From: Sva-25 sp037385685
GTDB taxonomy: Bacteria; Pseudomonadota; Gammaproteobacteria; Chromatiales; Chromatiaceae
Length of the DNA: 64,000 bases
NCBI GenBank assembly: GCA_037385685.1
Contig: JARRMW010000004.1
Location: 155,572-219,571 of the forward strand
Direction of reading: 5' to 3'
Positions within the stretch are counted from its first letter, which is position 1. Every line of letters starts with the position of its first letter. The translations under genes were made by a program, and so were the position numbers. The notes below the pieces were generated by a model that searched no databases, was not told the DNA's origin, and saw only the letters and a list, made by a program, of their open reading frames with translations. Below are positions 24,612 through 34,728 of this stretch, piece after piece.

Positions 24612-26882
24612 TCAGCGCTTGCCTGGCTTGATGAGCATCTCGAGTCCCTTCTCCTCGAGAACGGCACGCATGTAGCTGCTGACATCCGAGGCATCATCCA
24701 TTTGCAACGCATTTTGCAACCACTCCTCCGCCTGCTTCTTCTCAAGCGATCGTATGGTGCGCTTGACCCGCAACAGGCTGCCGGTACTCATACTGAGGCT
24801 GTCAACACCGAGACCAAGCAACAGGGGCGTCGCCAGGGGATTTCCTGCCATTTCACCACAGACACCGACCGGGCAGTTGTATTGCCTCGCACCCTGGACA
24901 ATCTGTTGCAACGCCTGCAAAAGCGCTGGATGCAAGTCACTGTAGATAGCCGCCACGCGCGGGTTGTTACGATCGACAGCAAGAAGATACTGGGTCAAAT
25001 CATTGGTTCCAACAGAGATGAAATCGACACGTTTCGCTATCGCGGCGCTCTTGTAGACGGCAGCCGGTACTTCGATCATGACCCCGGTTTTCGGCATCGT
25101 GATCGCATAGCCTTCGCTGACGAGTTCCCTGTAGGCGCGCCTGATCAGTGCCGTCAACTCCTCCACCTCGTTCACGGAGCTGACCATCGGCATCATGATA
25201 TGCAGATTTCCAAGTCCCGAGTTTGCACGCAACATGGCGCGGACCTGGGTCAGGAAAATCTCGGGGTGGTCGAGCGAGATCCTGACTCCGCGCCATCCAA
25301 GGAAAGGATTGGATTCGGATACCGGAAAATACGGCAGGGGCTTGTCTCCACCGATATCGAGTGTCCGTAATACGACGGGCCTCGGCGCAAAGGTCTCAAG
25401 AACCTTCCTGTAATTTGCATACTGGGTATCCTCGCCAGGGAAGCGATCGCGAACCATGAACGGAAATTCCGTTCTGTAGAGGCCGATACCCTCTGCCTCC
25501 TGTATGCCAAAGTGGCTCATCTCGGACAGCAGCCCGGTATTGAGGTAGAGAGGTACATGGTGATGATCGAGCGTCTCTGCCGGCAGGCCGCTGAGATTCA
25601 GCAACTCCCTGCTCAGTGCCTTTTCCTCGTTGAGGAGTCGCCGGTATTCCCGGACGACGGTCTGCTGCGGCGAAATGTAGATACGACCCTGGTAGCCATC
25701 GATGATGAGATCGCGTCCCTCGAGCTGGGTGACAGGCAGATCAGTGACGCCCATGACAGCCGGCACACCGAGTGCACGTGCAAGGATGGCCACATGGGAA
25801 GAGCTCGAACCCTTGGCCGAGATCACGCCCACAAGGCGGTCCTGCGGAACCTCCGCAAGTTGCATGGCACTGACCTCGTCGCCGACAAGGATCGTCTCCT
25901 GCGGATAATCGACAGGCTCCGGGGATTCTTTCTGCAGGTACAAGAGTACGCGGCGACCAAGATCGCGAATATCGGATGCCCGCTCACGCAGGTAGGCATC
26001 ATCCATGGCGTCAAAGACCCGCGCATGTTCCTCGATCGTCTCGCGCAATGCGCCCGGGGCCCAGGTATTCTCCTGCTCGATCAGGAAAAGCGCGCGCTCC
26101 AGCAAGGCTTTTTCCGACAGCATCATGATCCAGGCATCAAAGAGCGCCTGGTCCTCGGCAGGCAACTGCCCTTCCATCTGGCTCTTGAAGTGCCTGAGTT
26201 CCTGCTTGACCGCCTCGATCGCATCCTTGAGACGCTGTTTTTCCGTGCCTGTGTCAGAAATCTTGCGGTCTGGAACGGTATTCAGTAAAGCGGGCTGATA
26301 AGCAACGATGCCGGTCCCGATCGCGACACCCGAGGAACTTGCATTGCCCTTCAGGAAAAGCTCTGTAACGACGCCGTGGTTGTGCAATCGGGCAAGTTCG
26401 CCACTTGCACGTGCATGATTGATGGCGCTTGCAAGCTGGGCTGCAAGGGTCAGGACGAATGTGACTTCTTCGTCGTCATATTTCCTCGAGATCTGCTGAC
26501 GAATAACGAGCACACCGAGCACTTCCCGATTGTGAACAATCGGTGCGCCGAGAAAGGCGTGGTAGCGAGTCTCACCCGTCTCGGATATCGCGAGGTAATT
26601 CGGATGGTTGGAGGCATCATCCAGATTGATATGCTCGGCACGTTCTGCGACCAGGCCGACCAGTCCACGGTGCAACGGCAGGGCCACCTTGCCAACAGCC
26701 TCGGGACGCAAGCCATCTGTTGCCATGAGGACATGTTCCCGTTTATCTCCGTCGGTCAGATAGATCGAACAGACATCGGCACCAATCTGGATCTTCAGCT
26801 GTTTGACGATAATATTCAGGGCATCAACGAGATCATTCGCGTTGTTAACTTCCTGAATGATCCTGTGGAGCGACTCCAGCAT
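24612..26882 (-). CDS. ptsP: Nitrogen phosphotransferase system enzyme I (PtsP)
   Basis: This 756-residue protein has an N-terminal GAF domain (about 1-165) and a PEP-utilising enzyme I module. Landmarks are the phospho-histidine loop GSSSSHVAILARALGVPAVMG near 360, LYRTEFPFM near 470, the barrel motif PFLGWRGVRISL near 545, and CGEMAGNPLATPLLLGLG near 690. It takes phosphate from PEP and passes it to NPr in the regulatory PTS-Ntr chain. It is 18 bases downstream of rppH, the usual gammaproteobacterial pair. Confidence 0.96.
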   Translation of the reverse strand: MLESLHRIIQEVNNANDLVDALNIIVKQLKIQIGADVCSIYLTDGDKREHVLMATDGLRPEAVGKVALPLHRGLVGLVAERAEHINLDDASNHPNYLAISETGETRYHAFLGAPIVHNREVLGVLVIRQQISRKYDDEEVTFVLTLAAQLASAINHARASGELARLHNHGVVTELFLKGNASSSGVAIGTGIVAYQPALLNTVPDRKISDTGTEKQRLKDAIEAVKQELRHFKSQMEGQLPAEDQALFDAWIMMLSEKALLERALFLIEQENTWAPGALRETIEEHARVFDAMDDAYLRERASDIRDLGRRVLLYLQKESPEPVDYPQETILVGDEVSAMQLAEVPQDRLVGVISAKGSSSSHVAILARALGVPAVMGVTDLPVTQLEGRDLIIDGYQGRIYISPQQTVVREYRRLLNEEKALSRELLNLSGLPAETLDHHHVPLYLNTGLLSEMSHFGIQEAEGIGLYRTEFPFMVRDRFPGEDTQYANYRKVLETFAPRPVVLRTLDIGGDKPLPYFPVSESNPFLGWRGVRISLDHPEIFLTQVRAMLRANSGLGNLHIMMPMVSSVNEVEELTALIRRAYRELVSEGYAITMPKTGVMIEVPAAVYKSAAIAKRVDFISVGTNDLTQYLLAVDRNNPRVAAIYSDLHPALLQALQQIVQGARQYNCPVGVCGEMAGNPLATPLLLGLGVDSLSMSTGSLLRVKRTIRSLEKKQAEEWLQNALQMDDASDVSSYMRAVLEEKGLEMLIKPGKR

Positions 26883-26900
26883 GCCCGTCTGGCTCAGCTG

Positions 26901-27437
26901 TTACCGGTAAAGACGGATGCGACGGGATTTCGTCTTGATCTGTTCAAACTGCCCGGGGATACCGTCCGGATAGAGGATCGGTGCGAGTTCGTTCAGGGCC
27001 TGGGCATAGACATTGCGCTTGAAATAGACGACCTGGTCAACAGGATACCAGTACTTGACCCATTTCCAGTGGTCAAACTCGGGCTTTTCCGAGCTGTCCA
27101 GGCAGAAATCCGATTCATTGCAGAGAACGCGAAGAAGGAACCAGCGCTGTTTCTGGCCGATACAGACAGGATCACAGTTCTTGCGCACGTAACGCCGCGG
27201 GAGGCGATACTTGAGCCAGTCCCGGGTCTCGCCGAGTACATCAACCTGGTCAGGCTTGAGCCCGACCTCTTCGCCGAGCTCACGAAACATAGCCTCTTCC
27301 GGAGACTCGTTTTCGTTAATGCCTCCTTGCGGAAATTGCCAGGCATCCTGACCGATGCGCTTGGCCCAGAAAAGTTTGCGCTGATCGTTACAGAGTATTA
27401 TTCCGACATTTGGCCGGAAACCATCGGAATCAATCAC
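26901..27437 (-). CDS. rppH: RNA pyrophosphohydrolase
   Basis: This 178-residue Nudix enzyme removes pyrophosphate from 5' ends of mRNA, starting RNase E decay. It begins MIDSDGFRPNVGIILCN (GTG start), has LFWAKRIGQDAWQFPQGGI and the Nudix box GGINENESPEEAMFRELGEEVG near 38-58, followed by WLKYRLPRRYVR. The length and C-terminal basic tail are normal. It is co-transcribed with ptsP. Confidence 0.96.
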   Translation of the reverse strand: MIDSDGFRPNVGIILCNDQRKLFWAKRIGQDAWQFPQGGINENESPEEAMFRELGEEVGLKPDQVDVLGETRDWLKYRLPRRYVRKNCDPVCIGQKQRWFLLRVLCNESDFCLDSSEKPEFDHWKWVKYWYPVDQVVYFKRNVYAQALNELAPILYPDGIPGQFEQIKTKSRRIRLYR

Positions 27438-27649
27438 AAGGCCACAACAATAATGAATACTTGATTGCGGATCATTCTTTCAAAAATACTCGTCAATGGC
27501 AAGAGAAAGAACGCATAAGTCACTGCTAATACAGCAAAAAAAGCGCTTTTCGCTGGCTGCTCACAAGCCCGCGAGTGGCAAAATAATAACTATTTCAGAC
27601 AGATGACCAAATTTCTTTATAGTGCCTATTTCTTTTTTTGTGGCTACTT

Positions 27650-28309
27650 ATGGATATGACGCTTGCCATCTTCGATCTGGATAATACCCTGCTCTCGGGT
27701 GATTCCGATTACCTCTGGGGCGAATTCCTGTGTGAGAGGAATATCGTCGATTCTGTCCGCTACAGGGAAAAAAACCGCCAGTTCTTTGAAGCCTACGAGT
27801 CCGGCACACTGGATATCATGGAATTTCTCGAATTTTCCCTGGAACCCCTGTCGAGGAACGACCCGAAAATCCTGGCCAGATGGCACAGCGAATTCATGGC
27901 TGAGAAGATCGAGCCTCTTATCACTGACAGGGCAAGGCGACTCGTCGAGGAGCATCGCGAAAAAGGCGATACCCTTCTGATCGTCACGGCAACCAACAGT
28001 TTCGTGACCAGACCGATTGCCAGTCGTTTCGGTATCGATCACCTCATCGCAACCGAGCCCGAGATTGTCGCCGGGCGCTATACCGGGCATGTGGCAGGAG
28101 AGCCCAGTTTCCGGGAAGGCAAGGTCACGCGACTCCGGCAGTGGCTTGGCAAGCATGATGAGACACTGGCTGGCAGCACCTTCTACAGCGATTCCCATAA
28201 TGACCTGCCTCTTCTCGAGCTGGTTGATTCACCAGTTGCAGTGGATCCGGACGAGACCCTGAAGGCTGCAGCCAAATCACGCGGCTGGCCCATCATTTCG
28301 CTGCGCTGA
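27650..28309 (+). CDS. HAD-IB family phosphatase (SerB-like)
   Basis: I start at ATG 27650 (MDMTLAIFDLDNTLLSGDS, 219 residues). HAD motif I is FDLDNTLL with the nucleophile Asp, motif II is IVTATNSF near 115, and motif IV is FYSDSHNDLPLLELV near 180. The 70-100 residue helical cap is of the IB type. Such enzymes dephosphorylate phosphoserine, sugar phosphates or other small substrates; the substrate is unknown. It overlaps the following ABC permease gene by one base (TGATG), so a joint transcript is likely. Confidence 0.88.
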   Translation: MDMTLAIFDLDNTLLSGDSDYLWGEFLCERNIVDSVRYREKNRQFFEAYESGTLDIMEFLEFSLEPLSRNDPKILARWHSEFMAEKIEPLITDRARRLVEEHREKGDTLLIVTATNSFVTRPIASRFGIDHLIATEPEIVAGRYTGHVAGEPSFREGKVTRLRQWLGKHDETLAGSTFYSDSHNDLPLLELVDSPVAVDPDETLKAAAKSRGWPIISLR

Positions 28310-29274
28310 TGCGAGGTCGCCTGCTGATCCCGCTGCTCCTGCTGTGCCTGCTGCTGATTTCACTTCTCTCGTTGTTGCTCGGGAGCGTACAGCTCCCACC
28401 AGCCGATATCCTCTCGGCGATCCTGTTCCGTGAGGATTCGCTCGCCTCGGAAATCCTGTGGGATTACCGGCTTCCACGCACGCTGTTTGCTATCGTCATC
28501 GGTGCGATGCTGGCGATGGCTGGCGCCATGATGCAGACCCTGTTGCGCAACCCGCTTGCCGATCCGTACATTCTCGGCACTTCGGGCGGCGCCGCCGCCG
28601 GCGTACTCGCTGCCTTTTACCTGACGTTCCCGGTATGGTTCCACCTCGTTGCAGCGGTTGGAGGCGCACTTTTCAGCACCATTTTGCTGCTGCTCTTCAG
28701 TGGGTTCATCAGGTCGCGCGACACCAACAGGCTGCTTTTAACGGGAATCGTCCTGACCACCGGCTGGGGTGCCCTGATTACCTTTCTGCTCACATTATCA
28801 CCGTCATCGAGCCTGCCGGGCATGCTCTTCTGGCTTGTCGGCGATCTCAATGAACAGGCATCGCTCTCGGTGCCTGCGCTGGTGCTCATGATTTCAGTGC
28901 CGCCCGTGCTCTTTGCTGCAAAGCCGCTTGATATGCTGCTGCTTGGCAGGCAACAGGCGGCAAGCCTCGGGGTCGATGTAGCGCGCATGCATCTGCTCCT
29001 GCTCGGCTTTGCTATCCTGCTGACTGCGACTGCAGTCGCCTTTGCCGGCCCAATCGGTTTTGTCGGGCTTGTTGCGCCCCATATCATCCGACTGCTTTCG
29101 GGATCCGGCCACAGGCTGCTGATTCCCGCGACTGCCTTGCTGGGCGGGACCCTGCTCGTCGCTGCGGATCTGCTATCGCGTACACTAGCCGCACCGCGGC
29201 TGCTTCCAGCCGGTGTCTTCATGACACTGATTGGCGTCCCTCTTTTCCTCTATCTGATTCGCAGGCAGTCATGA
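28309..29274 (+). CDS. FecCD/BtuC-family ABC transporter permease
   Basis: This 321-residue inner-membrane protein has about nine hydrophobic spans and the family motifs LWDYRLPRTLFAIVIGAMLAMAG, LRNPLADPYILGTSGGA and GPIGFVGLVAPHIIRL near the end. It forms the channel of importers for cobalamin, iron-siderophore or haem. No periplasmic binding protein is in the window, so the cargo is open. Coupled start with the HAD gene and 4-base overlap (ATGA) with the ATPase gene. Confidence 0.92.
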   Translation: MRGRLLIPLLLLCLLLISLLSLLLGSVQLPPADILSAILFREDSLASEILWDYRLPRTLFAIVIGAMLAMAGAMMQTLLRNPLADPYILGTSGGAAAGVLAAFYLTFPVWFHLVAAVGGALFSTILLLLFSGFIRSRDTNRLLLTGIVLTTGWGALITFLLTLSPSSSLPGMLFWLVGDLNEQASLSVPALVLMISVPPVLFAAKPLDMLLLGRQQAASLGVDVARMHLLLLGFAILLTATAVAFAGPIGFVGLVAPHIIRLLSGSGHRLLIPATALLGGTLLVAADLLSRTLAAPRLLPAGVFMTLIGVPLFLYLIRRQS

Positions 29275-30041
29275 GACCACTTGCCGAATGTGACAGGGTT
29301 TGCCTCGAGGCCGGCACGACACGACTGGTTCAGGATCTGGAATGGGAACTCATGCCAGGTGAGTGCTGGGGCATTCTTGGACCAAACGGAAGCGGTAAAA
29401 CAACACTTCTGCAAGCACTCGCCGGGCTTCACCCTGTCGCACAAGGCGAAATACGGCTCGATGGGAACTCCGTCGAGAAGCTGTCACGCAAGGCGATCGC
29501 CCGGCACGTTGGTCTTCTCTTCCAGGAAACACACTACCCTTTCCCGATACGTGTTCGCGAACTTGTTATGGCCGGACGCTATGCCTGGCAAAACTGGAGT
29601 GGAGCAAGCAGTGAGAGCGACGAAGAGATCTCAGCACGTGCAATTGCCGTCATGCATCTCGAAAGCATGGCTGAACGGCATGTGGATACACTCTCGGGAG
29701 GTGAAAGGCGCAGGGTTGGCCTGGCAACACTGCTGTCGCAGCAAGCCGGCATCCAGCTGCTCGATGAGCCCGAAAACCATCTCGATCCGGGCATTCGCCT
29801 GAAGCTTCTTCAAAGCTTTATCGGTCAGCTTGACAGTCACAAGCAGACGGCTGTCATGGTTCTGCATGAACCGGCACTGGCTGCAAGGCTCTGTTCACAC
29901 CTGTTGTTGCTCTTCGAAGACGGGAGCTATCTTGCCGGAAAAGCAGATCAGGTTGCGACAGAAGAACACATGACACGCCTCTATGGCACGCCATTTCACG
30001 CGGTACGCAACGGAAAGATACTGCTTTTCTATCCCGGCTGA
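29271..30041 (+). CDS. ABC transporter ATP-binding protein (FecE/BtuD-type)
   Basis: This 256-residue ATPase has Walker A GPNGSGKTTLLQ near 38, a Q-loop at LLFQETHYPFP, the signature LSGGERRRVGLA near 145 and Walker B IQLLDEPENHLD near 165. It is the partner of the permease just upstream. The signature and PENHLD loop are intact, so it should be active. Its last 13 bases overlap, tail to tail, the hypothetical gene on the other strand. Confidence 0.93.
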   Translation: MRPLAECDRVCLEAGTTRLVQDLEWELMPGECWGILGPNGSGKTTLLQALAGLHPVAQGEIRLDGNSVEKLSRKAIARHVGLLFQETHYPFPIRVRELVMAGRYAWQNWSGASSESDEEISARAIAVMHLESMAERHVDTLSGGERRRVGLATLLSQQAGIQLLDEPENHLDPGIRLKLLQSFIGQLDSHKQTAVMVLHEPALAARLCSHLLLLFEDGSYLAGKADQVATEEHMTRLYGTPFHAVRNGKILLFYPG

Positions 30042-30448
30042 CGTTTGCACAGGGGGCGGCCGTCCGGCTTCTCCACAGCATCTACGATTGCATTGACCAG
30101 ATCACCCAGCTCCAGCGGCGTGAGTACCTGCATGACCCTGTGAAGCAGGTCAGGAGGAACATTGGCATAGACACTGGTCCCGTCCTTGAGGTTCACGACA
30201 ACACCGGCAGAACCGAAATTCTCGCTATCTTCCTGCATGCCTGAATCGTATAGCTGCTGGTCGCGATCGAACATTTCGTCATAAAAGGCATCGATGCGGT
30301 CGGCTGTTACATCATCGATCGTCTCTTCGTCGAGTGAGACCAGCCATGATTCCCCGGTATGCTGGTCGCTCGGAGAGAGTCCCAGTTCTGCCAGGAAAGT
30401 ACAGAAACGCCGAACAGGTTCCTCATGAAAAAATACGTACTCAAGCAT
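30029..30448 (-). CDS. Hypothetical acidic protein
   Basis: This 139-residue protein begins MLEYVFFHEEPVRRFCTFL and is rich in Asp and Glu, with no membrane span or signal. A central beta-type stretch (AGVVVNLKDGTSVYANVP) and a C-terminal helical part are visible. I do not recognise the family. It stands between the convergent ABC ATPase gene and the divergent pgm gene and is probably expressed alone. Confidence 0.65.
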   Translation of the reverse strand: MLEYVFFHEEPVRRFCTFLAELGLSPSDQHTGESWLVSLDEETIDDVTADRIDAFYDEMFDRDQQLYDSGMQEDSENFGSAGVVVNLKDGTSVYANVPPDLLHRVMQVLTPLELGDLVNAIVDAVEKPDGRPLCKRQPG

Positions 30449-30553
30449 AGTGACCTCGAACTGTTCCAGATCATTGTGAGGGCAATCAAACTGTCTGACA
30501 ATAAATCGTTCATATGGTCAAATAAACACAGAAACAGATCATCAGGTATTGTC

Positions 30554-32182
30554 ATGAAAACAGTCAGGACCACCCCGTTTGACGACCAGCGTCCGGGTAC
30601 ATCCGGGCTCAGGAAAAAAGTCGCCCTCTTCCGCAGCCCGCACTATCTGGAGAATTTCGTCCAGTCAATCTTCGAGGCCTACCCGAAACTGCGCGGCGGA
30701 ACTCTCGTCCTCGGCGGTGACGGACGCTTCCATAATCGCGATGCGATCCAGGTCATCCTCAAAATGGCCTCTGTCAATGGTGTGAGTCGTGTCATCGTCG
30801 GTCAGGGCGGAATCCTTTCGACCCCTGCTGTTTCGCATCTCATACGAAAATACGGGACGCAGGGCGGTATCGTCCTTTCTGCGAGTCACAATCCCGGCGG
30901 ACCCGCAGGTGACTTTGGCATCAAGCTCAATATCGACAACGGCGGTCCCGCACCGGAACAGATCACGGAAGCCATTTTCGAGTTCAGCAAGCAGATCAGC
31001 GAGTATCGTATTGCCGAGACAGACGATATTGACCTGGATGATATCGGCAATTACGAGATCAACGAGATGCAGGTCTCCATCATCGATCCGGTTGATGATT
31101 ATGCAGAGCTGATGGCCTCACTGTTCGATTTCAATGCTATTCGCAGCATGATTGCCAGTCCGGAATTCAGCATGGCTTTCGATGCAATGCATGCAGTCAC
31201 AGGCCCCTATGCGAAACGACTCTTCGAGCAGATACTGGGCGCGCCTGCCGGCACTGTCATGAACGGCGAGCCGCTCGAAGATTTCGGTGGCGGTCATCCG
31301 GATCCGAATCTAGTCTACGCGGCCGAGCTGGTCCACCGGACGAAGGGTGATGACGGGCTGGATTTTGCTGCGGCATCGGACGGCGATGGCGACCGCAACA
31401 TGATTCTTGGAAAAAACGCCTTTGTCACGCCGAGTGACAGTCTGGCAATTCTTGCTGCAAACGCACATCTCGTACCGGGTTATGCAGCCGGTATCACAGG
31501 CATCGCACGCTCCATGCCGACGAGCCAGGCCAGCGACAAGGTCGCCGAGGTGCTTGGTCTCAATGCATACGAGACACCAACCGGCTGGAAGTTTTTCGGG
31601 AACCTGCTGGACGCAGACCTGGTGACCTTCTGTGGTGAAGAGAGTTTTGGCACGAGCTCCAGCCATGTACGTGAAAAGGACGGACTCTGGGCCGTTCTCT
31701 TCTGGCTGAACCTCCTTGCCTCAACGGGTCTTTCCGTGCAGGAGATACTGGACAAACACTGGCAGCGTTTTGGCCGCCATTACTACACCCGCTACGACTA
31801 CGAGGAGATCGACAAGGAGGCTGCCGAGGCGCTCATGGAAAACCTCGAATCAAGACTGTCCGGTCTCCAGGGGTCGAACCTTGGTGGCATGCGAGTCACC
31901 ACAGCAGACAACTTCAGTTATACCGATCCTGTCGACCACAGCACCTCCTCTCGGCAGGGAATTCGTATCCTGTTCGATAATGGCTCTCGAATTGTTTTTC
32001 GCCTCTCTGGTACAGGCACGCGAGGCGCCACGCTGCGAGTCTACATGGAAACCTACGAGAGTGACGCGGAACGCCTGCATGTCGAAACAGCGGACGTGAT
32101 GCAACCTTTCGTGAAAATTGCCTGCGAACTGGCTGAGATCGAGCAAAGAACAGGCAGGAGCGCACCGACTGTGATCACCTGA
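30554..32182 (+). CDS. pgm: Phosphoglucomutase (alpha-D-glucose phosphate-specific)
   Basis: I start at ATG 30554 (MKTVRTTPFDDQRPGTSGLRKK, 542 residues), since homologues begin there; the frame is open for another 195 bases. GTSGLRKK, the phosphoserine loop LSASHNPGGPAGDFGIK near 110, the metal loop SDGDGDRNMI near 275, and CGEESFGTSSSHVREKDG near 355 match the long phosphohexomutase subgroup. It converts glucose-1-phosphate and glucose-6-phosphate for glycogen or cell-surface sugars. Confidence 0.95.
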   Translation: MKTVRTTPFDDQRPGTSGLRKKVALFRSPHYLENFVQSIFEAYPKLRGGTLVLGGDGRFHNRDAIQVILKMASVNGVSRVIVGQGGILSTPAVSHLIRKYGTQGGIVLSASHNPGGPAGDFGIKLNIDNGGPAPEQITEAIFEFSKQISEYRIAETDDIDLDDIGNYEINEMQVSIIDPVDDYAELMASLFDFNAIRSMIASPEFSMAFDAMHAVTGPYAKRLFEQILGAPAGTVMNGEPLEDFGGGHPDPNLVYAAELVHRTKGDDGLDFAAASDGDGDRNMILGKNAFVTPSDSLAILAANAHLVPGYAAGITGIARSMPTSQASDKVAEVLGLNAYETPTGWKFFGNLLDADLVTFCGEESFGTSSSHVREKDGLWAVLFWLNLLASTGLSVQEILDKHWQRFGRHYYTRYDYEEIDKEAAEALMENLESRLSGLQGSNLGGMRVTTADNFSYTDPVDHSTSSRQGIRILFDNGSRIVFRLSGTGTRGATLRVYMETYESDAERLHVETADVMQPFVKIACELAEIEQRTGRSAPTVIT

Positions 32183-32211
32183 TCACATCGTGCGCGGATA
32201 AGGAAGGCAAC

Positions 32212-34359
32212 TCAGAAATTCAGAAAGGAGTTCAGCACATCATTGACAGGCGGTGACTGTGGCTTCTCGTTTTGTGCGGCACGAATCACCGGATTGGACT
32301 CCTGGTGGATGAGATCAGCGAGAATACGCGCCGCCTCACGAGACTCGATTTCGTCGACTTTCTCTTCCTCGAGGATTTTTTCCGTCAGATCATCGTTCTC
32401 CTCATCGGCTTTCGAGAGGGGGGGCAGCCCGAGCGAATGTCGATAACGGTTACGCAGGCTGCGTCGCTCTGCGTCACGGCCATTCCATTCACGCTGGCGC
32501 TGCTCAAAATTGAGTGAGACACGTTTTTCATTCTTCAGTTTATCGATCAACTCGGATTCACCGCGCAGGTAATCGAATCCGTTGTCTGAAGCAATACGGT
32601 CTTTGTGGGCAGCAATAACGGGTGCAATGTTGCCTATTTTCCAGCCACTGTACGTCGCAGCAGGAATCTTCGCCCATGGCAATGCATTATCATAGGAACG
32701 TTCGCCATAGTCTTCATCTTCGATCGACGGGAAGGGAATATCCGGAACCACGCCCTTGTGTTGTGTGCTTCCGCCGTTGACGCGAAAAAACTGCGCGATC
32801 GTCATGCGCAGACGCCCCATGTCCGAACCGCTCGAGATGTAATTGCTGAGGTCGACAAGTTGCTGGACAGTTCCCTTGCCGAATGTTGATTCGCCGACGA
32901 GGACTCCCCTGCCATAATCCTGGATCGCACCGGCAAAAATCTCAGAGGCCGAGGCGCTGTTGCGATTGATCATGACGACGAGTGGCCCCCTGTATACCAT
33001 TTGCGGATCGGGATCGACCTCTGACTCAATTTCACCATTGTAGTCACGAATCTGAACGACTGGTCCCTTCTCGATAAAGAGTCCGGTCAGTTCTGTCGCC
33101 TCCGTCAGCGAACCACCGCCGTTGTTCCGGAGATCAATCACGATGCCATCGACCTGCACCTTTTCGAGCTTGTCGAGTATCTCGCGGACATCACGGGTCG
33201 TACTGCGAAAATCGCTATTGCCAAGACTCGCACCACGAAAATCCCTGTAAAACGCGGGAATCTCGATAATGGCAATTTTCATACCCTGCAGGGTGGGGTC
33301 ATCCTCGATGATCTGATACTTGGCCGCCTGTTCCTCGAGCTTGATCTTGTCACGAACGATGAGTATCTCCCTGGCGGCTCCGCTGTTGCCTGCCTTTTTC
33401 GGAATCACGTTGAGACGAACGACAGTGCCCTTGCGACCACGGATTTTCTCGACGACTTTCTGCAGTCGCCAACCAACGACATCAATCATTTCGCCATTAC
33501 GGCCCTGGGCAACACCGATGATCCGGTCACCTGCATTGAGTTTTCCGGACTTGTCAGCAGGTCCGCCGGTGACAATTTTCTGAATGACGGTATGTTCGTT
33601 ATCAGAACTCAGGACGGCACCGATACCCTGCAGTGAGAGACGCATACTGATATCGAAGTTTTCTGCGTTGTGCGGCAGCATGTAGCCCGTGTGAGGCTCG
33701 AGTGCAACTGAATAGGCGTTCATGAACGTCTGAAACACATCATTGGATGTCATCTGCTGAGTGCGGTGCAGCAGGCTCTCATAGCGTTTTGCGAGCTGTT
33801 CACGTATCTCCTTGTCTTCCTTGTCAGCAAGCTTCAGGACGATGTAGTCATTGATGATACGCTTGCGCCAAAGTTCGTCGAGAGAAGCACGATTCGGGGC
33901 CCATTCCATATCTTCCCTGTCGACGAGGTAGGTCTCGTCGGAATGAATGTCAATTGTTCCGGAGATCAGCAAGAGGGCCTGTGCGACACGTTCCTCGACG
34001 CGCTGACGGTAGAGTTTGAATATCGAGAAGGGATTTTCGAGGCGGGCATGGCGGATGTCATCATCGAGTATCCTGGCGTACTTCTTTTCGAAGGAGGCGA
34101 TGTCCGTTGCTGTGAAGAAACTCTTGTTGGGATCCAGGATCTTCAGATATTGACGCAGTATCTCAGCGGAGAGCGCGTCATCCAGCCTGTGCTGTTTATA
34201 GTGATACTGTTCGATCACCTTTCTGGAAATCAGGATGGTTTTCTGGTGTTGTTGTGTCGGCCTCAGGTCATCGAGAGGAATCGGCTCGACTTTTGCCTGG
34301 ACATGGGCAGGCAGATAGAGGAAGACAATGGCAAGAGCCAGCAGGAAAGTTCTTTTCAT
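32212..34359 (-). CDS. prc: Carboxy-terminal (tail-specific) protease Prc
   Basis: This 715-residue periplasmic serine protease has a signal peptide (MKRTFLLALAIVFLYLPAHVQA), an N-terminal helical domain, a PDZ domain near 240-330 (GIGAVLSSDNEHTVIQKI, GGPADKSGKLNAGDRI) and the S41 core. The catalytic serine lies in NRNSASASEIFAGA near 450 and the lysine in GKGTVQQLVDL near 480. A charged C-terminal extension (DUF3340-type) ends with SFLNF. It degrades mistagged or damaged envelope proteins and trims penicillin-binding protein 3 in E. coli. It converges with pgm. Confidence 0.95.
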   Translation of the reverse strand: MKRTFLLALAIVFLYLPAHVQAKVEPIPLDDLRPTQQHQKTILISRKVIEQYHYKQHRLDDALSAEILRQYLKILDPNKSFFTATDIASFEKKYARILDDDIRHARLENPFSIFKLYRQRVEERVAQALLLISGTIDIHSDETYLVDREDMEWAPNRASLDELWRKRIINDYIVLKLADKEDKEIREQLAKRYESLLHRTQQMTSNDVFQTFMNAYSVALEPHTGYMLPHNAENFDISMRLSLQGIGAVLSSDNEHTVIQKIVTGGPADKSGKLNAGDRIIGVAQGRNGEMIDVVGWRLQKVVEKIRGRKGTVVRLNVIPKKAGNSGAAREILIVRDKIKLEEQAAKYQIIEDDPTLQGMKIAIIEIPAFYRDFRGASLGNSDFRSTTRDVREILDKLEKVQVDGIVIDLRNNGGGSLTEATELTGLFIEKGPVVQIRDYNGEIESEVDPDPQMVYRGPLVVMINRNSASASEIFAGAIQDYGRGVLVGESTFGKGTVQQLVDLSNYISSGSDMGRLRMTIAQFFRVNGGSTQHKGVVPDIPFPSIEDEDYGERSYDNALPWAKIPAATYSGWKIGNIAPVIAAHKDRIASDNGFDYLRGESELIDKLKNEKRVSLNFEQRQREWNGRDAERRSLRNRYRHSLGLPPLSKADEENDDLTEKILEEEKVDEIESREAARILADLIHQESNPVIRAAQNEKPQSPPVNDVLNSFLNF

Positions 34360-34728
34360 GTATCTGTCAGTCAGTAGAGTCGGGCCAGCATTCCGCGCAT
34401 TTCAATCGCATACTCAAAGCAGGATCATGCAGGCCCCGGGAGTTTCCGGGGAGTCTAGCACAGGATCCGGCAGTGCAATTGTGCATACTGGAAAATAAAC
34501 TTGTAAAAACAATCAGTTCAGAGATGTATCAGGTTGCCTTTTCACAAGACAAAAGTATGACAAACTCAGTACTTTTTGTGACAAGTGGTTTTCCGGATTG
34601 TTCAGCCAGTTGCTTGATTACGGCCCTTTTCAGATGGGGGCAAAACCGTCCGCTTTCAATCATATTCGCCAGCTGGAGGATTCCGCTGGTGACAGCGGTT
34701 GAATCAGCCTGCCCTGTCGATGAGTGTA
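34360..34728. other. 369-base stretch between panC and prc
   Basis: It should hold the prc promoter (minus strand) and the panC transcript end. I see a GC hairpin, CCCCGG/CCGGGG at 34434-34451, without a T-tract. There is also a 44-codon minus-strand frame (34529-34663, MIESGRFCPHLKRAV) whose composition is protein-like but which has no ribosome site. Nothing else is supported. Confidence 0.4.

Noticed and set aside
26376..27464. Plus-strand frame of 362 codons across ptsP and rppH
   Set aside because: Antisense to two clearly identified genes; no start signal and no family match.
34529..34663. 44-codon minus-strand frame MIESGRFCPHLKRAV between panC and prc
   Set aside because: The peptide looks protein-like and the frame is open upstream, but there is no ribosome site and I know no family. 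It may be a remnant; too weak to list as a gene.
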